DNA of 64,000 bases, from positions 558,001 to 622,000 of the forward strand of contig CBDAQM010000004.1 of NCBI GenBank assembly GCA_965199095.1, in the 5' to 3' direction. The translations under genes and the position numbers were made by a program. Position 1 is the first letter of the stretch. Each line of letters begins with the position of its first letter. This document shows, piece after piece, positions 1 through 7,950 of this stretch. The notes beneath the pieces are model-generated. The model was not told where the DNA came from. It was given only the letters and a program-made list of their open reading frames with translations, and did not search any database. The DNA is from LMUY01 sp965199095 (GTDB lineage: Bacteria > Pseudomonadota > Alphaproteobacteria > Acetobacterales > Acetobacteraceae).

Positions 1-351
1 GGCCCATCCACGCCCGCCGTCGGCTGGGCCGCGGGGATCGAGCGGCTGTCCATGCTGCTGGCCGATGCGGGTGCGCCCCTGGTTTCCGTCGCCGTCATTC
101 CAGTGGGCGACGCGGCTGAGGCGGCGGCAATCGCCCTGATGCAAACCCTGCGGCAAGCCGGCATCCGCGCCGAAATGGCCTATCGCGGCAACCTCAAGCG
201 CCGCATGGAGCGGGCCAACCGGATCGGCGCCCGCGCCGCAATCATCCTCGGCGCGGACGAGGCGGCGCGCGGCGTGGTCCAACTCAAGCACCTGGATACC
301 GGCGTGCAGGAGGAGGTGGCGGTCGACGGTCTCGCCGCCCGGCTGAGGTGA
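1..351 (+). CDS. hisS: Histidine-tRNA ligase, C-terminal part (5' end outside window)
   Basis: Class II aminoacyl-tRNA synthetase that charges tRNA-His in the cytoplasm. Only the last 116 codons are present, open from base 1. The first residues include PAVGWAAGIERL, which matches the conserved motif 3 region of HisRS, with the arginine that contacts ATP. The rest is the anticodon-binding domain, with the typical stretch ending in GADE and then VQLKHLDTG. The TGA stop overlaps the GTG start of prfA by four bases, so the two are probably translationally coupled. The related regulatory subunit HisZ is an alternative, but the intact GIERL motif and the anticodon-binding tail favour HisS. Confidence 0.9.
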   Translation, partial: GPSTPAVGWAAGIERLSMLLADAGAPLVSVAVIPVGDAAEAAAIALMQTLRQAGIRAEMAYRGNLKRRMERANRIGARAAIILGADEAARGVVQLKHLDTGVQEEVAVDGLAARLR

Positions 352-1406
352 GTTCGCTCGACAGCAAGCTGGACCGGGTGGTGGACCGGGCGGAGGAGTT
401 GCGCGCCCAACTCACCGCCGGGTTGAGCGGCGACAGCTTCGCCCAATCGTCCCGCGAGTTGTCGGAGCTGGAGCCGATCGTGGCCCGCATCGGCGATCTG
501 CGTGCCGCCGAACGCGCGGCGCGGGAGGCGGAGGCGCTGCTCGCCGATCCGGAGATGAAGCCGCTGGCGGAAGCCGAGCTGCAGGAGCTCCGCGGCAGCC
601 TGCCGTCGTTGCAGCGGGAAATCCGGCTGGCGTTGCTGCCGCGGGATGCGGCCGATGAGCGCAGCGCCATCCTGGAGGTGCGTCCGGCAGCCGGCGGTGA
701 CGAGGCCGGGCTGTTCGCGGCCGAGTTGTTCGGCATGTACCAGCGTTACGCCGCGTCCAAAGGCTGGCGGTTCGAGCTGATGGACTACGCCGACACCGAA
801 TTGGGCGGGTTGAAGGAGGGCGTGGCGGAAATCTCCGGCCGCGGCGTGTTCGCCCGGCTGAAATACGAATCCGGCGTCCATCGCGTCCAGCGCGTGCCGG
901 CCACCGAAAGCCAGGGCCGCATCCACACCTCCACCGTGACGGTCGCCGTGCTGCCAGAGGCGGAGGAGGTGGATTTGCAGGTGAATGAATCCGACCTCCG
1001 CATTGACACCTATCGCGCGTCCGGCGCCGGCGGGCAGCACATCAACAAGACGGACAGCGCGGTGCGCATCACCCACATCCCCTCCGGCGTGGTGGTGGCG
1101 ATGCAGGAGGAACGATCGCAGCACAAGAACCGCGCCAAGGCGATGAAGGTGCTGCGCGCGCGGCTGTACGAGCAGCAGCGGTCCAGCCTGGCGGCGGCGC
1201 GCGGTGCGGACCGCAAGGCGCAGGTGGGCACCGGCGACCGGTCCGAGCGCATCCGCACCTACAACTTCCCGCAGGGCCGAGTCTCCGACCACCGGATCAA
1301 CCTGACGCTGCACAAGATCGACCGCATCATGCTGGGCGAGTTGGACGAGATCGTCGACGCGCTGACCGCCGAGGACCAGGCAGCCCGGCTCGCGGCCGAC
1401 GAGTGA
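348..1406 (+). CDS. prfA: Peptide chain release factor 1 (RF1)
   Basis: Cytoplasmic translation termination factor that reads UAA and UAG and triggers peptide release. The 352-residue length is normal for RF1. The codon-recognition tripeptide Pro-Ala-Thr is at residues 184-186, which separates it from RF2 (Ser-Pro-Phe). The catalytic GGQ motif is at 228-230, inside a conserved GAGGQHINKTDSAVR block. The start is GTG at 348, overlapping the hisS stop as GTGA. The 3' end overlaps the start of prmC in the same way; the PrmC product methylates the glutamine of this GGQ motif. Confidence 0.97.
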   Translation: MSSLDSKLDRVVDRAEELRAQLTAGLSGDSFAQSSRELSELEPIVARIGDLRAAERAAREAEALLADPEMKPLAEAELQELRGSLPSLQREIRLALLPRDAADERSAILEVRPAAGGDEAGLFAAELFGMYQRYAASKGWRFELMDYADTELGGLKEGVAEISGRGVFARLKYESGVHRVQRVPATESQGRIHTSTVTVAVLPEAEEVDLQVNESDLRIDTYRASGAGGQHINKTDSAVRITHIPSGVVVAMQEERSQHKNRAKAMKVLRARLYEQQRSSLAAARGADRKAQVGTGDRSERIRTYNFPQGRVSDHRINLTLHKIDRIMLGELDEIVDALTAEDQAARLAADE

Positions 1407-2272
1407 CGCTGTCCGAGCGGCTGGCCGCGGCAACGGCCGTGTTGGCGGCGGCGGGCGTGGAGGAACCCCGGCGGGAAGCGCGGCTGCTGCTGGGCTATGC
1501 CAGCGGGCTGGACGCGGCTGCCTTGTTGCGTTGCCTGAATACCGACCTGCCTTCCCCCTGGTTCGACCACATGGTCGAACGGCGTGCCGCCCGTGAGCCG
1601 CTGGCGCAAATCGTCGGGCGGCAACCGTTCTGGACCTTCGAGCTCGCCGTCACGGCCGATACGCTGATCCCGCGGACCGATTCGGAGACGGTGATCGAGG
1701 CGGCGCTGGCGGAGCTTCCGAAGCGCGACGCGCGCCGGGTGCTGGACCTGGGCACTGGGACGGGCTGCCTCCTGCTGGCGGCGATGACGGAGTTCCCGGC
1801 GGCGTTCGGCATCGGGGTGGACCGGTCGGCGGCGGCTGCGGCGCTGGCCCGCCGCAATGCGGGCCTGCTCGGCCTGGGCGCGCGGACCGCCTTCCTATGC
1901 GCCGATTGGGCGGCGGCGCTGACCGGATCGTTCGACCTGGTACTGTCCAACCCGCCCTATATCGAGAGTTCCGCCATCGCGGGGCTGATGCCGGAGGTCG
2001 CGTGGTACGAGCCTGCTTTGGCGCTGGATGGTGGTGCGGACGGGCTGGTGGCCTATCACGCGGTCATCGCGGCGCTGCCGGCCTTGCTGGCGCCCGGGGG
2101 GATCGCCATCTTGGAACTCGGAGTCGGCCAATCGGATGCGGTGGCGGAGCTAGCGAGCGTTGCCGGCCTTCGGCCCAGCCCGGCGCGGCGCGATGTCGCC
2201 GGTATCGAAAGGGCGTTGCCCATCCGATCGGGTGGCAAAAAAACGTTTGGCGAAGCCCGGCGTGGCCGGTAG
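1403..2272 (+). CDS. prmC: Release factor glutamine N5-methyltransferase
   Basis: S-adenosylmethionine-dependent enzyme that methylates the GGQ glutamine of RF1 and RF2. The N-terminal helical domain (about 1-80) recognises the release factor. The Rossmann domain carries the SAM loop LDLGTGTG at 114-121 and the catalytic NPPY at 183-186, followed by IES. The conserved IPR-D-E segment before the methylase domain is present as IPRTDSE (89-95). The start is GTG at 1403, with a 4-base overlap with prfA. The 289-residue length is normal. Placement directly after its substrate gene supports the call. Confidence 0.95.
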   Translation: MTLSERLAAATAVLAAAGVEEPRREARLLLGYASGLDAAALLRCLNTDLPSPWFDHMVERRAAREPLAQIVGRQPFWTFELAVTADTLIPRTDSETVIEAALAELPKRDARRVLDLGTGTGCLLLAAMTEFPAAFGIGVDRSAAAAALARRNAGLLGLGARTAFLCADWAAALTGSFDLVLSNPPYIESSAIAGLMPEVAWYEPALALDGGADGLVAYHAVIAALPALLAPGGIAILELGVGQSDAVAELASVAGLRPSPARRDVAGIERALPIRSGGKKTFGEARRGR

Positions 2273-2413
2273 GGTCATCTGCAGAACCGTCGGCCTGCTG
2301 GCACCGTCCCGAACGGCAGCCGATTCGACCTGGCCGGGCTTTGTGCCCGACACTCAAACGACGTTGGCCGCCAGGCCCGATACGAGATCGAAACTGGAAG
2401 AGCTACAAACCGA

Positions 2414-2896
2414 ATGAACATGAAGCGCATGCGTGGCCGCAACAACCGTGGGCCGGGTGGTGGCGGCGGTGGCGGGCCGCCCCGGCACCAGAGCGGCAAC
2501 GTCCCGCTCAACCGCAACCACGTGTTCGACAGCAACGGGCCGGATCTGCGCATCCGCGGGACGGCACAGCAGCTTTTCGAGAAATATCTCCAGCTTGGCC
2601 GCGATGCGACCAGCAGCGGGGACCGCGTCATGGCGGAAGGGTATTTCCAGCACGCCGAGCATTATTTCCGCATCATCAACGCCATCAACCAGGCGCAGCA
2701 GCAGAACCAGACGAACGGCCAGGCCAACGGCCACGCCGTCCAGCCGGTGCAGCCGCCGCAGCATAACGGCCCCCGCCGTGACGAGCCGGACGAGGACCAG
2801 GACGGCGACGAGCAGCCGGATCTGGAGCGGGAGTTACGTGGCGAGCAGCCGGAGCCGCGCACCATCCCGATTGCGGCGACTCCGACGGAGGAATAG
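2414..2896 (+). CDS. DUF4167 domain protein
   Basis: Protein of 160 residues belonging to the alphaproteobacterial DUF4167 group, whose biochemical role is not established. The N terminus is basic and glycine-rich, with a run of seven glycines (about residues 15-21), and resembles an RNA-binding tail. The conserved core reads LRIRGTAQQLFEKY and continues through AEGYFQHAEHYFRI (about 45-95), predicted as paired helices like a TPR unit. The C-terminal half is low-complexity, rich in Q, N, D and E. It follows the release-factor genes after a 141-base gap and was assigned ATG at 2414. Family membership is judged by recall of the core motif. Confidence 0.8.
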   Translation: MNMKRMRGRNNRGPGGGGGGGPPRHQSGNVPLNRNHVFDSNGPDLRIRGTAQQLFEKYLQLGRDATSSGDRVMAEGYFQHAEHYFRIINAINQAQQQNQTNGQANGHAVQPVQPPQHNGPRRDEPDEDQDGDEQPDLERELRGEQPEPRTIPIAATPTEE

Positions 2897-2932
2897 CCCC
2901 GGGCCGCGCCAGTTCCGCGTTGAAGGCCGGGC

Positions 2933-3817
2933 GTGAAGATCGCCACCTTCAACATCAACAACGTCAATCGCCGCTTGGCCAACCTGCTCGCCTGGCTTGA
3001 GTGCGCCAAGCCAGACATCGTCTGCCTGCAGGAACTGAAGGCGACCGACGCGGCGTTCCCCCTCGCAGCCGTGCGGGCGGCGGGGTATGGCGCCGTATGG
3101 CACGGGCAGCGAAGCTGGAACGGCGTCGCGATCCTCGCCCGCGACGCGGAGCCCGTGCTGACCCGGAAGAACTTGCCCGGCGACCCGTCCGACGGGCAAA
3201 GCCGGTATATCGAGGCCGCCGTGCGTGGCGTGCTGGTCGGCTGCCTATACCTGCCCAACGGCAACCCGCAGCCTGGCCCGAAATTCGACTATAAACTGGC
3301 TTGGTTCGACAGGCTGCTGCGTCACGCCGACGACCTGTTGCGTGCGAAGGTCCCGGTCATCCTGGCCGGCGACTACAACGTGGCGCCGACGGAGCTGGAC
3401 ATCTATCCCTCCAAATCCTGGGCCAAGGACGCGCTGGTGCAGCCCCGCAGCCGCGCAGCGTTCCGGGGCATGCTCGACCAGGGCTGGATGGATGCCCTCC
3501 GGGCGCTGCATCCGGCGGAGCGGATCTACACGTTCTGGGACTACAAGCGGGACCGTTGGGCGCGCGATGCGGGCCTGCGGCTGGACCATCTGCTGCTCAG
3601 CCCCGCGCTGGCGGCCCGCCTGGACTCCGCCGGCGTGGACCGGCAGGTGAGGGGCCAGCCTGGCGCCAGCGACCACGCCCCGGCCTGGATTACGCTCCGA
3701 CCGGATAGAGCCACAAAATCTCCCGCTGGCGGGAGAGGGTTCCTAGCTGCAAATCCACAACTCGCTCGTTATCGCGCAACGCCTCCCGCCGGCTATCGTG
3801 CGATGGCGGCGCCATAA
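2933..3817 (+). CDS. xth: Exodeoxyribonuclease III / AP endonuclease with repeat-derived tail
   Basis: Mg-dependent nuclease of the EEP superfamily that removes abasic sites and 3' blocks in base-excision repair. Catalytic features are N7, E34 in CLQELK, D147 and N149 in GDYN, D218 in LDHLL and H248 in ASDHAP. The start is GTG at 2933. The family usually ends shortly after the ASDHAP-WI segment (residue 255 here), but this frame runs 36 residues further. Those codons cross a perfect inverted repeat (3720-3735) and then overlap the 3' end of the convergent aldolase gene by 25 bases. The tail is probably not needed for activity and looks like loss of the original stop. Confidence 0.93.
   Translation: MKIATFNINNVNRRLANLLAWLECAKPDIVCLQELKATDAAFPLAAVRAAGYGAVWHGQRSWNGVAILARDAEPVLTRKNLPGDPSDGQSRYIEAAVRGVLVGCLYLPNGNPQPGPKFDYKLAWFDRLLRHADDLLRAKVPVILAGDYNVAPTELDIYPSKSWAKDALVQPRSRAAFRGMLDQGWMDALRALHPAERIYTFWDYKRDRWARDAGLRLDHLLLSPALAARLDSAGVDRQVRGQPGASDHAPAWITLRPDRATKSPAGGRGFLAANPQLARYRATPPAGYRAMAAP
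3720..3735. repeat. Short inverted repeat, half-unit of a CTCCC/GGGAG family
   Basis: CTCCCGC and GCGGGAG are perfect 7-base arms around TG, followed by AGGGTT. The sequence resembles one hairpin of the larger elements at 22622 and 45677. It lies inside the last codons of xth. Confidence 0.55.
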
Positions 3818-4437
3818 CTGCTGTAGCGGTCCCGGGCGGCGGCGAGTTCGGCCTGGTCCAGCAGCCTGGGCGAACCAGCGCTGCGGGCGAGCAAGTACTG
3901 CCGCACCGAGGTTTCCAGCGCCAAGGCCGTCGCCAGCGCGGCTGCCGGGTCGCGCCCGTGGCAGATCATGCCGTGGTTGGCGAGCAGGCAGGCCGTGCGC
4001 CCGCGCAGCGCCGCCACCGCCGATGCCGCCAGGGCCGGCGTGCCGAAGGTGGCGTAAGGGGCGCAGCGGACATCCTCGCCGCCGAACCCGACGACCATGT
4101 AGTGGAACGGAGGCAGATCCTCCCCCAGGCAGGCCAGCGCCGTGCAGCAATCCGCATGGGTGTGCACCACCGCCCCGGCCTCGGGGTAGGCGGCGTAGAT
4201 GCCGGCATGCATCTCCCACTCGCTGGACGGGGCGCCGCTGCCCTGCACCGCGCCATCGAGCGACACCTGCACCAGACCGGTGCTGCTCACCGTCTGCGCC
4301 GTGACGCCGGTGGGCGTGATCAGCAGGCCGCTGCCGCTGCGCTGGCTGACATTGCCGCTGCTGCCGGTGTTGAGGCCCAGCCGGCCGAGTTCGCGATAGA
4401 CGAACACGATCGCGTCCCGGTCAGGTGTCATTGGCAT
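3793..4437 (-). CDS. Class II aldolase/adducin family protein
   Basis: Zinc-dependent aldolase or epimerase of the fuculose-1-phosphate aldolase fold; the substrate cannot be set from sequence. Visible active-site signatures are the SGNVSQR phosphate-binding loop, the acidic residue in SSEWEMH, the metal-binding HTHAD, and the third histidine in ANHG. The ATG at 4437 (reading MPMTPDRDA) was chosen because the frame upstream has no family similarity and overlaps the promoter region of the divergent amidohydrolase; the ATG at 4431 is equally possible. At about 214 residues it has normal length. It is convergent with xth and shares 25 bases with it. Confidence 0.85.
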   Translation of the reverse strand: MPMTPDRDAIVFVYRELGRLGLNTGSSGNVSQRSGSGLLITPTGVTAQTVSSTGLVQVSLDGAVQGSGAPSSEWEMHAGIYAAYPEAGAVVHTHADCCTALACLGEDLPPFHYMVVGFGGEDVRCAPYATFGTPALAASAVAALRGRTACLLANHGMICHGRDPAAALATALALETSVRQYLLARSAGSPRLLDQAELAAARDRYSSYGAAIAR

Positions 4438-4568
4438 TGTCCAGGCTGGAGGGTTGCTCGGGTTTCGTCTACCGCACGAGCTTCGAATGCGGCGGCACGG
4501 CTGTCCAGTTGGGCTTTCCCCAGGCACTTGGCACGGCGGTTGAATGGGGCAGGGCGCAAAGGGACATC

Positions 4569-6191
4569 ATGATGACAGGCTATGCCGACACGCTGATCGA
4601 GGGCCGCATCTTCCGCGGCCTGCACGAAGGGTTCGCTGAGGCATTGGCCATCGCCGGGGACCGCATCGTGGCCTGCGGCAGCCGGGCGGCGGTTTCGGCC
4701 TTCGCCGGGCCGGGCACGCGGCGGGTCAGGCTGGACGGCCGGGTCGCCATCCCGGCCTTCAACGACGCGCACCAGCACCTGCTGCCGCTCGGCCTGAGCA
4801 TGTCGCAGGTCAACTTGCGGCCGGAGCACGTGCGCACGCTGGACGGCCTGCTGGCCGCGATCCGCGAGGCTGCCGCGCGCACGCCGAAGGGCGAATGGGT
4901 GCAGGGCCGCGGCTACGACCACGCTGAGTTGGATATCGGGCGTCATCCGACGGTCGAGGAACTGACCGCCGCGGCGCCGGACCACAAGGTGTTCATCGTC
5001 CGCACCTGCGGCCACATGGGCGTCGCCAACGCCGCGGCGCTGGCAGCGGCGGAAATCGGCCACAACACGCCCGACCCGGAAGGCGGCGTCATCGAGCGCC
5101 GCTCCGGCGGGTTGACCGGCCTGTTGCAGGAACGCGCGATGCGGCTGGTGCGCGACCGCCTGCCGGAGCCGTCGGACGCAGCCCTGGTGGACGCGATCGA
5201 GCGTGCCGGCACGCACATGAACCGGCTGGGCTTCACCGCCGTGATGGACGCCAATGTCGGCATGGTCGCGGGCATGCGGGAGCTGGAGGCCTACGGCGCC
5301 GCCCATGCTGCCGGGCGGCTGCCGGTCCGCACCTGGATTTGCCTGGCCGGCAACCCGGAGGGCATTGCCGAAGCCGCCTGGCAGGCGGGCATCCGGCCGA
5401 TGGACGGCGACGCCATGCTCCGCTTCGGCGCCATGAAGGTGTTCGCGGACGGCTCCGCCGGCGGCCTGACCGCGGCGATGTCCGAGCCGTACCAGCAAGG
5501 CGGCGCCGGCGTGTTCTGCTTCCCCGAGGCGACCATGCACGCGCTGCTCGCCCGCTACCACGCGCAAGGCTGGCAGCTTGCCATCCACGCCATCGGCGAC
5601 GCCGCGATCGAGCAGGTGCTGTCCGGCATGGAGGCAGCGGACAATGCGGCCCAGCCGGCAGCCGGGCGGCGCCACCGGATCGAGCATTGCGGCTTCCTCA
5701 GCCCCGGGCAGCGCGCCCGCATGGCGGCGCGCGGGATCGAGCCGGTGCCGCAGCCGATCTTCATGTACGAGTTCGGCGACACCTACGTCACCAATCTGGG
5801 CGAGGCGCGGGCCGCGGCGGCCTACCCAATGGCGAGTTGGCTCCGGGACGGGCAGCATCCGGCGGCCAGTTCCGACGCCCCGGTCTCCTCCACCGACCCG
5901 TTCCAGAACATCTACACCATGGTCACGCGCCGCACGAACAAGGGCACCGTGCTGGGCCGGGACGAAGCCATCTCGGTGGCGGAGGCGGTGCATTGCCTCA
6001 CCTATTGCGGCGCCTACACCCAGTTCGCCGAGCAGGAACGCGGGCGGCTGCTGCCCGGCATGCTGGCGGATGTGACGGTGCTGTCGCAGGACATCTTCAC
6101 CGCCGACGAGAGCGCCATTCGGGACATCACGGCCGACCTCGTGCTGCGCGGCGGCCGCCCGATCGTCGACGTCAAGGCAGATCTCGCCTGA
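4569..6191 (+). CDS. Amidohydrolase family 3 protein (YtcJ-like)
   Basis: Metal-dependent hydrolase of the amidohydrolase superfamily, 540 residues. The metal-binding HxH is seen in FNDAHQHLLP, and later conserved histidines lie in RTCGHMG, AIHAIGD and RIEHCG. The catalytic aspartate region is SSDAPVSS near the C terminus. The start was set at ATG 4569 because AAAGGG lies about six bases upstream and the N-terminal beta strand of the family begins here; the frame itself opens at 4425. The stop overlaps the next gene by one base (TGATG). Linkage to peptide-type transporter genes and an amidase suggests breakdown of an imported amide or carbamoyl compound, which is inference. Confidence 0.87.
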   Translation: MMTGYADTLIEGRIFRGLHEGFAEALAIAGDRIVACGSRAAVSAFAGPGTRRVRLDGRVAIPAFNDAHQHLLPLGLSMSQVNLRPEHVRTLDGLLAAIREAAARTPKGEWVQGRGYDHAELDIGRHPTVEELTAAAPDHKVFIVRTCGHMGVANAAALAAAEIGHNTPDPEGGVIERRSGGLTGLLQERAMRLVRDRLPEPSDAALVDAIERAGTHMNRLGFTAVMDANVGMVAGMRELEAYGAAHAAGRLPVRTWICLAGNPEGIAEAAWQAGIRPMDGDAMLRFGAMKVFADGSAGGLTAAMSEPYQQGGAGVFCFPEATMHALLARYHAQGWQLAIHAIGDAAIEQVLSGMEAADNAAQPAAGRRHRIEHCGFLSPGQRARMAARGIEPVPQPIFMYEFGDTYVTNLGEARAAAAYPMASWLRDGQHPAASSDAPVSSTDPFQNIYTMVTRRTNKGTVLGRDEAISVAEAVHCLTYCGAYTQFAEQERGRLLPGMLADVTVLSQDIFTADESAIRDITADLVLRGGRPIVDVKADLA

Positions 6192-7129
6192 TGTGGCGCC
6201 ATGCCGGGCAGCGCCTGCTGCTCGCGGTGCCGGTGCTGGTGGGCGTGCTGCTGATCGGGTTCCTGCTGATCCAGGTGGTGCCCACCGACCCGGCGGCCGT
6301 GCGCGCTGGGCCGATGGCGACGGCCGATGTGGTGGCGGCGATCCGGACCGAGTTGGGGCTGGACCAGCCGATCCCGATCCAGTTCGGCCGCTACCTGCTG
6401 CGGCTGCTGCATGGCGACCTGGGCGTGTCCATCATCAACAACGAACCGGTGGCGACCGAACTCGGCAACACGATCGGCCCGACCGTCGAGTTGATGCTGG
6501 CGAGCCTGGTCTGGGCGGTGCCGCTGGGCATCCTGTTCGGCACGGTGGCGGCGGTGGAGCGGGGGCGCTGGCCGGACCGCGCGGTCATGGCGCTGGGCGT
6601 GGCCGGCGTGTCGGTGCCGGTGTTCTTCGTCGGCCTGGTGCTGATCTGGTTCGTCGGCTTCAAATGGCAGTTGCTGCCCTTCACCGGGCGCGCCGGGCCG
6701 CTGTGGACGCTGGCGGGCCTGCAATCGGTGGCGCTGCCGGCGATCACGCTGGGGGCGGTGTTCGTGGGGCCGGTGGCGCGGATGACCCGGTCCTCCGTAC
6801 TGGACACGCTGCGGATGGACCATGTGCGGACCGCGCGCGCCAAAGGGCTGAAGGAGCGGGTGGTGGTGACGCGCCACGCCCTGCGCAACGCGCTGATCCC
6901 GGTGGTGACGCTGATCGGGCTGCAGATCGGCTTCCTGCTCGGCGGCGCGGTGGTAACGGAGACGATTTTTTCCTGGCCCGGCGTCGGGCGGCTGGCGGTG
7001 GGGGCGATCCTGTCCTCGGACTTCCCGATGGCGCAGGGCACGATCCTGGTGCTGGCCGCCGGCTTCATCCTGGTCAATTTGGGCGTCGACCTGCTGAGCA
7101 CCTGGCTGGACCCGCGCGTCCGGACATGA
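6191..7129 (+). CDS. ABC transporter permease, dipeptide/oligopeptide type (DppB-like)
   Basis: Inner-membrane permease of 312 residues, one half of the channel of a peptide- or nickel-type ABC importer. A first membrane helix starts at about residue 10, followed by a periplasmic stretch and five more helices. The coupling loop contains the EAA-type signature, ending in RTARAKGLKERVV (about residues 213-225), which contacts the ATPase. The start is ATG at 6191, overlapping the amidohydrolase stop by one base. The end overlaps the next permease by four bases (ATGA). No ATPase gene is found in the operon. Confidence 0.9.
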   Translation: MWRHAGQRLLLAVPVLVGVLLIGFLLIQVVPTDPAAVRAGPMATADVVAAIRTELGLDQPIPIQFGRYLLRLLHGDLGVSIINNEPVATELGNTIGPTVELMLASLVWAVPLGILFGTVAAVERGRWPDRAVMALGVAGVSVPVFFVGLVLIWFVGFKWQLLPFTGRAGPLWTLAGLQSVALPAITLGAVFVGPVARMTRSSVLDTLRMDHVRTARAKGLKERVVVTRHALRNALIPVVTLIGLQIGFLLGGAVVTETIFSWPGVGRLAVGAILSSDFPMAQGTILVLAAGFILVNLGVDLLSTWLDPRVRT

Positions 7130-7950
7130 GGAGGCTGCTGCGCGACAAGGTGGGCATGGCGGCGCTGGCCGTCATGGTGCTGCTGGTGCTGCTCGCCCTG
7201 CTGGCGCCGTGGCTGGCGCCGACCGACCCGTCGGACAACGACCTCTCGCTCGCCATGGCGCCGCCTGGGCCGGGATTGTGGCTGGGGGCGGACGACCAGG
7301 GGCGCGACCTGGTGACCCGTGTGCTGTTCGGCCTGCGGCTAACGCTGGTGATCGGCATCGCCGCGGTGGGGCTGGGCGGCACGCTGGGGGCGGGGCTCGG
7401 GCTGCTGGCGGCGTTCTACCGCCGGGCGGACGGGCCGATCATGCGCTGCATGGACGTGCTGCTGTCCTTCCCCGCGATCCTGTTCGGCCTGGCCATCGCC
7501 GCCATCCTGGGGCCGGGCGTGCCGGCCGTGGTGCTGGCGCTGTCGATCGGCACCGTGCCGCTGACGGCGCGCATCGCCCGCGCCGCCGCCAGCGTGGAAA
7601 TGGGGCGCGACTACATCGAGGCGGCGCGGGCGACCGGCGTGTCGGACGGGCGGCTGATCCGGCGGCACCTGCTGCCGAACTGCGCCTCCGCGTTGCTGGT
7701 GTTCTCCACGCTGCGGTTCGGCCAGGTGATCCTGCTGGGGGCGGCGCTGTCCTTCCTGGGGCTGGGGGCGCAGCCGCCGACGGCGGAGTTGGGGGCGATG
7801 GCGTCGCAGGGCCGCAACTTCCTGTTCTTCGCGCCGCACATCGCGGTGGTGCCGTGCCTGGTCATCGTGGTGCTGGTGCTGGCATGCAACGTGCTTGGGG
7901 ACGCCCTGCGGGACGCGCTGGATCCGCGCAGCTTGGGGGGACGGACATGA
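7126..7950 (+). CDS. ABC transporter permease, dipeptide/oligopeptide type (DppC-like)
   Basis: Second permease of the same importer, 274 residues. The N terminus has a short cytoplasmic segment and a long first membrane helix, then the DppC-type segment LGADDQGRDLVTRVLFG before the transmembrane core. The EAA loop reads DYIEAARATGVSDGRL. It was assigned ATG at 7126, in a 4-base overlap with the DppB-like gene, and its TGA overlaps the start of the binding protein, so all three are coupled. Confidence 0.9.
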   Translation: MRRLLRDKVGMAALAVMVLLVLLALLAPWLAPTDPSDNDLSLAMAPPGPGLWLGADDQGRDLVTRVLFGLRLTLVIGIAAVGLGGTLGAGLGLLAAFYRRADGPIMRCMDVLLSFPAILFGLAIAAILGPGVPAVVLALSIGTVPLTARIARAAASVEMGRDYIEAARATGVSDGRLIRRHLLPNCASALLVFSTLRFGQVILLGAALSFLGLGAQPPTAELGAMASQGRNFLFFAPHIAVVPCLVIVVLVLACNVLGDALRDALDPRSLGGRT

